From Candidatus Gastranaerophilales bacterium (GTDB lineage Bacteria > Cyanobacteriota > Vampirovibrionia > Gastranaerophilales > Gastranaerophilaceae): a stretch of 5,889 nt of DNA. A program made the position numbers and the translations under genes. Positions within the stretch are counted from its first letter, which is position 1, and the number at the start of each line of letters is the position of its first letter. Positions 1 to 4,950 of this stretch are shown here, in pieces. Below the pieces are notes generated by a model, which was not told the origin of the DNA, searched no databases, and saw nothing but the letters and a program-made list of their open reading frames with translations. Location of the stretch: the NCBI GenBank assembly GCA_944325615.1, contig CALVAU010000087.1:1-5889 (forward strand). Reading direction: 5' to 3'.

Positions 1-909
1 ACTAAACCAAGAACCTGCTTTTTTAACTATATCTAAGTTAACAGCGACATCAAGAATATTTCCGACTTTACAAATACCTTTTCCAAAAATAATATCAAAT
101 TCTGCAGTTCTAAAAGGCGGTGCTACTTTGTTTTTCAAAACTCTGACTCTTACATGGTTACCTACATCACCATCTTCGCCTTTTACACCTTCTGTTCTTT
201 TTATTTCCATACGAACTGATGCATAGTATTTCAAAGCATTACCACCTGTTGTAGTTTCAGGGTTGCCATACATAACACCGATTTTCATTCTCAATTGGTT
301 AATGAAAATAACAGTTGTATTAGTTTTACCGATTACACCGGTCAATTTTCTTAAAGCTTTACTCATCAAACGAGCTTGCAAGCCCATTTGCTGGTCTTCC
401 ATAGATCCTTCAATCTCAGCTTTAGGAACAAGAGCTGCAACTGAATCGACTACTACTACATCAACCGCACCTGAACGAACCAACTCTTCTGTGATATCGA
501 GAGCTTGTTCTCCTGTATCAGGTTGTGAAATCAATAAATCATCAACTTTTACACCCAAGTTTCTTGCATATTCAGGATCAAGAGCATGCTCTGCATCTAC
601 GAACGCTGCAATTCCACCTCTTTTTTGGCATTCAGCAACAATATGTTGAGCTAAAGTTGTTTTACCAGAACTCTCAGGCCCGTAAATTTCAATTATACGG
701 CCGCGAGGCACACCGCCTATACCTAAAGCTAAATCTAAGGCTAATGAACCTGTTGGAATTGCTTCTACATTCACTGAAGCCTTGTCTCCAAGTTTCATGA
801 TTGAGCCTTTACCAAAATCTTTTTCAATTTTTTCTATTGCAAGTTTTAGCGCCTTAGCTCTTTCATCTGTATTTGAAGTAATTTCTGTTTCTTTTTCTTT
901 TGTAGCCAT
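1..909 (-). CDS. recA: RecA recombinase, 3' end cut off by window edge
   Basis: RecA binds single-stranded DNA as an ATP-dependent filament, drives strand exchange in homologous recombination, and triggers LexA-type autocleavage in the cytoplasm. The 303 visible residues align along their whole length with E. coli RecA, offset by about 11 residues. Visible landmarks are Walker A GPESSGKT at 77-84, the catalytic glutamate in DAEHALDP (E107), Walker B VVVVD at 151-155, loop L1 near 167-174 (EGSMEDQQ), the FINQ sensor glutamine Q205, and loop L2 with GNPETTTGGNALK from about 215. The frame is open to base 1, ending in KAGSWFS, so roughly 50 C-terminal residues lie outside. The ATG at 907-909 is preceded by AAAGGGAT with GGG 7 nt upstream. 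The gene lies 113 bp downstream of the HTH gene on the same strand, but a hairpin terminator lies between. No intein or frameshift is seen. No recognisable LexA box (Gram-positive GAACnnnnGTTC or cyanobacterial AGTACnnnTGTACT type) is visible upstream. The identification is essentially certain. Confidence 0.98.
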   Translation of the reverse strand, partial: MATKEKETEITSNTDERAKALKLAIEKIEKDFGKGSIMKLGDKASVNVEAIPTGSLALDLALGIGGVPRGRIIEIYGPESSGKTTLAQHIVAECQKRGGIAAFVDAEHALDPEYARNLGVKVDDLLISQPDTGEQALDITEELVRSGAVDVVVVDSVAALVPKAEIEGSMEDQQMGLQARLMSKALRKLTGVIGKTNTTVIFINQLRMKIGVMYGNPETTTGGNALKYYASVRMEIKRTEGVKGEDGDVGNHVRVRVLKNKVAPPFRTAEFDIIFGKGICKVGNILDVAVNLDIVKKAGSWFS

Positions 910-940
910 TTTTTATCCCTTTTCAAATTATTTTCTTTAT

Positions 941-996
941 AAAAAACATGATTTTAAATCATTTTGTAAATTTCACCAAAACAACTTAAAATCATG
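941..996 (-). terminator. Intrinsic terminator between HTH gene and recA
   Basis: Two 20-base arms (947-966 and 977-996) can pair fully when G-U pairs are allowed: an 11-bp perfect outer part (CATGATTTTAA), four mostly G-U pairs, and a 5-bp inner part, around a 10-base loop. Read leftward, the hairpin is followed immediately by six T (941-946). It begins 26 bp after the HTH gene's stop and ends about 30 bp before the recA start, so it should end HTH-gene transcripts. The stem is AT-rich, so its strength is uncertain; it could instead be an attenuator or a protein-binding dyad ahead of recA. Confidence 0.7.
951..979 (-). promoter_or_regulatory. Possible recA promoter inside the terminator hairpin
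   Basis: Reading leftward, TTGGTG (974-979) and TAAAAT (951-956) are separated by 17 bp, which would start transcription near 944 and give a leader of about 35 nt before the recA ATG. The -10 matches the consensus in 5 of 6 positions, while the -35 matches only in TTG. Because the terminator upstream should isolate recA from the HTH gene, a promoter is expected hereabouts. In DNA this AT-rich such matches arise by chance, so this is tentative. Confidence 0.35.
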
Positions 997-1022
997 ATCT
1001 TTAATCTATTACTAAATTTGTA

Positions 1023-1529
1023 TTATTCCCAAATACTTCTTTCTTTTTTTCTATACATGCCAAAACCGATAGGTTTATAGCTGTTTAGGTCATTTTTAAG
1101 TTGATAAATCTCTTTATTCAAATCAATAATTTTTTGACGTAATGTCTCATTATCAGTTTTGCAACGAATAAGTTCTACTACAACTTCATCCATGCCCTCG
1201 AGTTTTTCATCAATAACTTTTGCAATCCTATCACTTAAATTAGCTTCCATTTCTTTTAAAGAACCTAAAAGATTTTTCATCATTGAAGCCTCTTTTTGAG
1301 GAACTGCAGGTACTGAAATTGCCAAAGGATTTGTTACATTTTTCTTAGCTTGTAAACGTCTTAAATGACGAACTTCATCATAAGAAAAATAAGTTTGACC
1401 TTTGTTATTTTTCTTAGGTAAAATAGCAGCTCTTTTACATAATTCTACTATTTCTTTATTGTCAGCGTTAAGAATTGCTCGCACTTGCTGCGGCGATAAA
1501 GTCTTTTCTCTAACCTCTTCTTTTAACAT
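1023..1529 (-). CDS. MerR-type HTH domain protein with C-terminal coiled coil
   Basis: This is a probable DNA-binding protein of 168 residues whose target is unknown. Residues 10-60 have the shape of a MerR-type winged helix: LSPQQVRAIL, then IVELCKRAAILPKKNNKGQTYFSYDEVRHLRRL, with the usual 'left-P-x-x...G..YFSYDEV..L' pattern. A proline-containing linker (about 65-78) leads to a long heptad-like helical stretch (about 82-148) rich in L, I, E and K, likely a dimerising coiled coil. The protein ends with a distinctive tail, GFGMYRKKERSIW. There is no Cys metal site or drug-binding domain, so it is not a typical metal- or drug-sensing MerR. I chose the ATG at 1527-1529 over an in-frame TTG at 1554-1556: GAGGG lies 11 nt upstream of the ATG (GAGGGAT 9 nt), whereas the TTG has no such site and falls at the predicted transcription start. 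A terminator follows the gene. Its fixed neighbour may be recA, but a functional link is not shown. Confidence 0.85.
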   Translation of the reverse strand: MLKEEVREKTLSPQQVRAILNADNKEIVELCKRAAILPKKNNKGQTYFSYDEVRHLRRLQAKKNVTNPLAISVPAVPQKEASMMKNLLGSLKEMEANLSDRIAKVIDEKLEGMDEVVVELIRCKTDNETLRQKIIDLNKEIYQLKNDLNSYKPIGFGMYRKKERSIWE

Positions 1530-1560
1530 ATTTATTTTATCCCTCAAATTTCCCAATAAT

Positions 1561-1589
1561 ATTTTATTTTATTTAAAGAAAAAAAACAA
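1561..1589 (-). promoter_or_regulatory. Possible promoter of the HTH gene
   Basis: Reading leftward, TTGTTT (1584-1589) and TAAAAT (1561-1566) are 17 bp apart. Transcription would start near 1554, leaving a leader of about 25 nt that contains the GAGGGAT ribosome site and supports the ATG start of the HTH gene. The run of eight T within the spacer and the overall AT content make chance matches likely, so confidence is low to moderate. Confidence 0.35.
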
Positions 1590-1645
1590 ATAATTTACCA
1601 ATCTTGTAACATCCCTTAATAATATTTCTTTATATTTTTAAATAC

Positions 1646-1675
1646 TTGCACAAATGATACAATTACTTGTATAAT
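1646..1675 (+). promoter_or_regulatory. Sigma-70-type promoter of the first exported protein gene
   Basis: A perfect TATAAT -10 (1670-1675) lies 18 bp after TTGCAC (1646-1651, matching the -35 consensus in TTG). The expected start near 1682 gives a very short leader of about 17 nt, holding the GAGGG ribosome site at 1688-1692, 6 nt before the ATG. This is the best promoter match in the window. With the leftward promoter at 1561-1589 it forms a divergent promoter region. Confidence 0.6.
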
Positions 1676-1698
1676 GTAAAAAAAGATGAGGGTTAAAT

Positions 1699-2466
1699 AT
1701 GAAAAAGAAATTATTAATTTTAGCAATGTGCTTATTCGGTGCATTATCAGCAAACGCAGCAACTTGGGTTGCTATTGACAGCGGAAATCCAAATATCCAA
1801 ATGTTTATTGACAGTGATTCAATAAAGTATTCCTCTGTTGACACTTGCACTTACGCATTACTTTATAAAAAAGGTGATGAACAAACAAAAGTTATTTACG
1901 CAAAATCTAACTTTTCTAAGGATACAGCAGGTATTATAGAAGTTGAAGATTTTGAGCCTGATGACTATGCACCTGGATATTACAGCAAACATACAAGAGC
2001 ATTTATGAAAGATATTCAATTAAATGCTATTTTACGTTCCGCACACAATTTTGCATTGGCAATGTATCATGAAAAAGCTTCTGAATACACTCCAACAGGT
2101 ATGGATATTACAAACATAAAAAATGTTAGCGATTATTTAAAAACAAACAACCGTTTTGGATTCACTGATGAAGAATATTTTGCTTATGTTGACGTTGTAA
2201 AATCTTCAATTTACAAAAACTGGAAACCTACATTAAGCACAGTATATACAGATGTAGTTTTACTTGTAAGCATAAATTCAGACGGAAGCTACAACGGATA
2301 TAGAATTTTAGATTCATCAAGCAGTGACAAGGCAAAAAGAGCTGCCATCACAGCTGTAAATTTATCTGCACCTTTTGCTCCATTCCCAGAAGGAAGCTCA
2401 GCAACGAATACACTTAATATTCCTATAACTTTTGAACAAAAGTTATTTAGAAAATCAATAAAATAA
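1699..2466 (+). CDS. Exported protein: adhesin-E-like domain plus TonB C-terminal-like domain (paralogue 1)
   Basis: A predicted exported protein of 255 residues whose exact job is unknown. Residues 1-20 form a signal peptide (KKK, hydrophobic core, ANA|ATW cleavage). Residues 22-80 resemble the surface-adhesin E family: W23, then FIDSDSI at 36-42, an alternating strand pattern (CTYALLYK) and KVIYAKSNF. A less conserved middle (85-155) follows. Residues 158-247 fit a TonB C-terminal-like domain: VVKSSIYKNWKP, then a VVLLVSINSDGSYNGYRI strand pair, DSSSSDKAKRAAITAV helix, APFAPFP and a final IPITFEQ strand. A true TonB has an uncleaved membrane anchor and a Pro-rich spacer; both are missing, so this is probably a soluble periplasmic or surface protein. 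GAGGG 6 nt upstream of the ATG supports the start. The gene has its own promoter and a strong terminator, so it is a separate unit from its two downstream paralogues. Domain names are from recognition of pattern, not a search. Confidence 0.85.
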   Translation: MKKKLLILAMCLFGALSANAATWVAIDSGNPNIQMFIDSDSIKYSSVDTCTYALLYKKGDEQTKVIYAKSNFSKDTAGIIEVEDFEPDDYAPGYYSKHTRAFMKDIQLNAILRSAHNFALAMYHEKASEYTPTGMDITNIKNVSDYLKTNNRFGFTDEEYFAYVDVVKSSIYKNWKPTLSTVYTDVVLLVSINSDGSYNGYRILDSSSSDKAKRAAITAVNLSAPFAPFPEGSSATNTLNIPITFEQKLFRKSIK

Positions 2467-2476
2467 TTTTTATTTC

Positions 2477-2515
2477 GGGAAATTATAAAATAAATTTTTA
2501 TAATTTCCCTTTTTT
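2477..2515 (+). terminator. Strong intrinsic terminator after paralogue 1
   Basis: A perfect 14-bp stem (2477-2490 GGGAAATTATAAAA with 2496-2509) closes a 5-base loop and is followed by six T (2510-2515). It starts 10 bp after the stop codon of the first exported-protein gene and ends 24 bp before the next ATG. It should separate that gene from the two-gene unit downstream, unless readthrough is allowed. No convincing separate promoter is seen between the hairpin and 2540; a TATAAT at 2499-2504 lies in the stem but lacks a -35 partner. Confidence 0.88.
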
Positions 2516-2539
2516 AGTTTAATTTTATGAGGAAACAAT

Positions 2540-3301
2540 ATGATTAAAAAATTAGCTGTTTTATGCGCTGTATTGTTGTCTTTAAATTCCGCAGTTTTCG
2601 CTGCTGACTGGATAAGGCTAAATATAACCAATACATCCAAATACATTTATCTCGACCACGACTCAATTTATAAAAATGAAAACAATCTATTCTATGTTAT
2701 CAGATATGAAAGTAAAGATAATACAGAAAAAATTGTCTATGTTAAGTATGATATTAAGGAAGATAAAATTGGCATAATTAAATCAAAAAATTATGACAAA
2801 GATAAATACATCTCTCCACAAGTTTGGGAAAATTCATTTGCATTTATGAAAAAAGTTGGAGAAAACTCTTTTTTAAATAACATTAACGTGTTTGTAAAAG
2901 ATGACAAAATGATACAAACACTAACTACAACACGCCAAATGCGCAAACAAAATGCTCTCAGCAACAACAAAGAACTAATAAAAAAATATAATGAAAAATA
3001 CCCAGGTATGCAAGATTATATTATTAATGTTGAACAAAAAATTAGAGAAAACTGGAAATTGCCAGTCACTAATAACGGTGGAGTTGCTAAAGTACAATTT
3101 AAAATAAATCGTGAAGGCAAACTTGTTAGCTGTGAAATTAAACAAAGTTCAGGGGATAAAACAAATGATGAAAGTGCAATTAATGCAATAAAATCAACTG
3201 AACCTTTTGAAAAATTCCCTGACACCACAAATAAAGATATCAAAGACATAAATATTTTAATGACATTTGATTATTATGTTTTAGATGTTAACAAGAAATA
3301 A
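2540..3301 (+). CDS. Exported protein: adhesin-E-like domain plus TonB C-terminal-like domain (paralogue 2)
   Basis: A 253-residue paralogue of the preceding exported protein with the same architecture. Signal peptide 1-21 ends in VFA|ADW. The adhesin-E-like part (about 23-82) has W24, YLDHDSI at 37-43, FYVIRYES and KIVYVKYDIKEDKIGII, matching paralogue 1 position for position. Both share an F-A-F-M-K or R-A-F-M-K element near 100-104. A basic, Asn-rich linker (about 120-150) leads to the TonB_C-like domain (152-246): VEQKIRENWKLP, GVAKVQFKINREGKLVSCEIKQSSG, a helix with ESAINAIKSTEPFEKFP, and a last strand NILMTFDYYV. This domain keeps the family's QSSG and A-I-x-x-x-x-P-F motifs better than paralogue 1. 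GAGG lies about 8 nt before the ATG. The stop is 8 bp before the next gene, so the two are co-transcribed. The transcription start is unclear: readthrough of the upstream hairpin or an unseen promoter. Function unknown. Confidence 0.85.
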   Translation: MIKKLAVLCAVLLSLNSAVFAADWIRLNITNTSKYIYLDHDSIYKNENNLFYVIRYESKDNTEKIVYVKYDIKEDKIGIIKSKNYDKDKYISPQVWENSFAFMKKVGENSFLNNINVFVKDDKMIQTLTTTRQMRKQNALSNNKELIKKYNEKYPGMQDYIINVEQKIRENWKLPVTNNGGVAKVQFKINREGKLVSCEIKQSSGDKTNDESAINAIKSTEPFEKFPDTTNKDIKDINILMTFDYYVLDVNKK

Positions 3302-3309
3302 GGATTTAA

Positions 3310-3849
3310 ATGATTAAAAAAATATTATTTACATTTTTTAGTTTAATTATTTTTACATCAACAGCATTCGCATTTGATATGGATACAAGCCAACTTGATT
3401 TTCTTACAATCAACACTTCAAGCGAAATGCAACAATACATTATCCCAATCGGCAAAAAAATTATTTCAAATTTTGATATGCCCGATACCAATCAAAACTA
3501 CTCAACTATTGTTGAATTCAAAATTGATAATAACGGCAAATTAACCGATTTAAAAATTACACAAAGTTCAGGGAACAAAGATTATGATAATAGAGTTCTT
3601 ACCGCTGTCAAAAAATCAGAACCATTTCCTGCACACAATTTTTCTCCATCCGAAAATGATCACTTTTTATTAAATATGGACTTGGGTGTAATAAAGCTAA
3701 TAAAAATGCTATCAGGGTTGGAATCAGATATTATGAATATGGATTTAAATCAATTATTGCAGAATGAACAACCCCCAATTGAGGAAAAACAAGCACCAAA
3801 AGGTAAAAAGTTTGTAAATCCATACGAAATTGAAAAGAGCCTTGAATAA
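3310..3849 (+). CDS. Short exported TonB C-terminal-like protein with charged tail (paralogue 3)
   Basis: A 179-residue exported protein related to the two upstream genes but with a different layout. The signal peptide (1-21, TAFA|FD) is followed after only about 15 residues by the TonB_C-like domain (about 36-125): MQQYIIPIGKKIISNFDMP, TIVEFKIDNNGKLTDLKITQSSG, a helix with NRVLTAVKKSEPFPAH, and a last strand LLNMDLGVI. The adhesin-E-like domain is absent. In its place is a C-terminal extension (126-179), first hydrophobic-helical (IKLIKMLSGLESDIMNMDLNQLL), then Pro/Lys/Glu-rich (QPPIEEKQAPKGKK). The ribosome site AAGG overlaps the previous gene's stop codon, which suggests translational coupling. 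The last codons form one arm of the terminator and the stop codon is its loop. It may be a partner for paralogue 2, given the operon, but that is inference. No ExbB/ExbD is nearby. Confidence 0.85.
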   Translation: MIKKILFTFFSLIIFTSTAFAFDMDTSQLDFLTINTSSEMQQYIIPIGKKIISNFDMPDTNQNYSTIVEFKIDNNGKLTDLKITQSSGNKDYDNRVLTAVKKSEPFPAHNFSPSENDHFLLNMDLGVIKLIKMLSGLESDIMNMDLNQLLQNEQPPIEEKQAPKGKKFVNPYEIEKSLE

Positions 3850-3863
3850 TTCAAGGCTCTTTT
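3833..3863. terminator. Bidirectional terminator overlapping the paralogue 3 stop codon
   Basis: A perfect 14-bp stem, AAAAGAGCCTTGAA (3833-3846) with 3850-3863, closes a 3-base loop that is exactly the TAA stop codon (3847-3849). The A4 and T4 ends let it end transcripts from both sides: the exported-protein operon going right and rpmB going left, whose stop is only 24 bp away. The left arm is coding sequence for the last residues EKSLE. Confidence 0.85.
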
Positions 3864-3886
3864 AATAATTTTGAGTAAAAGCTAAA

Positions 3887-4078
3887 TTAAACAGCTCTTT
3901 GAACTTTTCCTGCTCTCAAGCAAGAAGTACAAACGTTGATTCTTTTAGTTTGACCGTTTACACAAACTTTTACAGATTGTAAGTTTGGCAATTGACGGTG
4001 AACTACTTGTTTATGCGAAAAAGTTAACTTCGCTGCTTTTATTGGTGCTTTACCACATACATCACATTTTTTAGACAT
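3887..4078 (-). CDS. rpmB: Large ribosomal subunit protein bL28, zinc-binding type
   Basis: bL28 is a small protein of the 50S subunit. The 63-residue length and the order of motifs fit the short Gram-positive-like form: KCDVCGK at the N-terminus, LPNLQSVKV in the middle (as NLQKVRI in Bacillus-type L28), KRINVCTSCLRAGKVQRAV at the end. Two CxxC pairs (C5/C8 and C50/C53) would bind one zinc, marking it as the C+ form. The HxRQLPNL region replaces the SHAxxxxKR stretch more loosely than usual, though SHKQVVHRQ is still recognisable. GGG of AAAAGGGAA lies 8 nt before the ATG at 4076-4078. It stands alone, not beside rpmG, and is divergent from ispD. It shares the bidirectional terminator at 3833-3863 with the exported-protein operon. 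Identification is strong. Confidence 0.95.
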   Translation of the reverse strand: MSKKCDVCGKAPIKAAKLTFSHKQVVHRQLPNLQSVKVCVNGQTKRINVCTSCLRAGKVQRAV

Positions 4079-4113
4079 AATAAATTCCCTTTTCTAGCTA
4101 GTTGTGTAATTCT

Positions 4114-4142
4114 ATATTATTATTAAAAATCTAATAAATCAA
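4114..4142 (-). promoter_or_regulatory. Likely rpmB promoter
   Basis: Reading leftward, TTGATT (4137-4142) and TAATAT (4114-4119) are 17 bp apart, each matching consensus in 4 of 6 positions. Transcription would start near 4107, giving a leader of about 28 nt with the AAAGGGAA ribosome site. The leader also contains the palindrome CTAGCTAG (4095-4102), of unknown meaning. The placement is sensible, but the AT-rich background limits confidence. Confidence 0.45.
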
Positions 4143-4213
4143 GTGCCATGTTAAATTTAATTACGATTTTTATGATAAAATTATTTTAAAGGATAGTTTT
4201 AAGGGATATTTAT

Positions 4214-4867
4214 ATGAAAATTAATGCAATAATCACAGCCGGAGGCACAAGCTCGAGATTTGGAAACTCTAATAAATTATTAGAAAAAGTGTATGACAAA
4301 GAGATTATAAAATATACAATCGAAGCCTTTGAAAAATCAAACATAGATAAAATAATTATCTGCTCACACATTTCAATAATTGATAAATTAAAAGAAATGT
4401 TCAAAGATTCCGCAAAAATTGAAATTACCGAAGGCGGAGCGACAAGACAACAGTCAGTTTATAACGGAATTCTTTATGAAGAGTGCGATTATGTAATAAT
4501 TCACGATGGTGCAAGGCCAATGATTTCAACTGATATCATAAATAATTGCATTGAGATGGTAAAAGACATAAAAGCAATGACAGTAGCAACTAAAACAATA
4601 GATACAATAAAAGAAGTTGAAAACGGTAAAATCATAAGAACAATTGATAGAGCAAAATTATACAACACTCAAACTCCACAAGCTTTTGAATACAAATTAA
4701 TAAAATATGCCCATGAAAAACTTAAAGATCAAAACTTTACTGATGATGCCGGTATGCTCGAAGCTCTAGGGGAGATTGTATATATACTCGATGGAAGCTA
4801 TAAAAATATTAAAATTACAACTCAGACTGACATCGAAATAGCTAAAATCTTTTTAAAACAAAATTAG
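4214..4867 (+). CDS. ispD: 2-C-methyl-D-erythritol 4-phosphate cytidylyltransferase
   Basis: IspD catalyses the third step of the MEP isoprenoid pathway: MEP plus CTP gives CDP-methylerythritol and pyrophosphate, in the cytoplasm. At 217 residues it is close to the family norm. Motifs in order: the nucleotide-binding loop AIITAGGTSSRFG (5-17) with R15, catalytic-type K21 (NSNKLL, where E. coli has PKQY), EGGATRQQSVYNGI (73-86), IIHDGARP (95-102) with D98 and R101, TIDRAKLYNTQTPQAF (143-158) with R146, TDDAGMLEALG (176-186), and NIKITTQTDIEIA (198-210) with K200. The usual HDAARP has become HDGARP, a conservative change also known in related enzymes. AAGGGA lies 8 nt upstream of the ATG. Upstream, TATGAT (4171-4176) could be a -10, but no good -35 is seen. 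It is not fused or adjacent to ispF, and it converges on the HEAT-repeat gene. TarI/IspD-like CDP-ribitol synthases are related, but the short length and MEP-type TPQAF context favour IspD. Confidence 0.93.
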   Translation: MKINAIITAGGTSSRFGNSNKLLEKVYDKEIIKYTIEAFEKSNIDKIIICSHISIIDKLKEMFKDSAKIEITEGGATRQQSVYNGILYEECDYVIIHDGARPMISTDIINNCIEMVKDIKAMTVATKTIDTIKEVENGKIIRTIDRAKLYNTQTPQAFEYKLIKYAHEKLKDQNFTDDAGMLEALGEIVYILDGSYKNIKITTQTDIEIAKIFLKQN

Positions 4868-4886
4868 TTACCCAAAAAATAATCAC

Positions 4887-4914
4887 AAAAAAAGACCGCT
4901 TATTGCGGTCTTTT
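4887..4914. terminator. Bidirectional terminator between ispD and the HEAT-repeat gene
   Basis: The stem AAAAGACCGC (4890-4899) pairs perfectly with GCGGTCTTTT (4905-4914) around a 5-base loop. Seven A precede its GC core on the left (4887-4893), and four T follow on the right. It therefore has a T7 tail for leftward transcripts from the HEAT-repeat gene (stop 4951) and a T4 tail for rightward ispD transcripts (stop 4867). It is the most GC-rich stem in the window. Confidence 0.88.
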
Positions 4915-4950
4915 GTACATATATGATTTCGAGAATTATTACCAAATTAA

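Noticed and set aside
263..997. Rightward open frames opposite recA
   Set aside because: They lie antisense to a clear recA reading frame, have no protein-like motifs, and are shadows of its codon pattern.
910..1022. SOS (LexA) box ahead of recA
   Set aside because: Neither the Gram-positive, E. coli nor cyanobacterial consensus could be found in this gap by eye.
1554..1556. TTG as start of the HTH protein, adding nine residues
   Set aside because: No ribosome site precedes it, and GAGGGAT lies between it and the ATG at 1527-1529. The predicted transcription start is also at about this point.
1720..1731. Possible lipoprotein signal (LAMC) in the first exported protein
   Set aside because: Met precedes the Cys where Gly, Ala or Ser is expected, and a good signal peptidase I site (ANA) follows nine residues later.
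2499..2504. TATAAT as -10 of a promoter for the second exported protein
   Set aside because: It lies inside the terminator stem, and no -35-like hexamer is found at 16-18 bp upstream.
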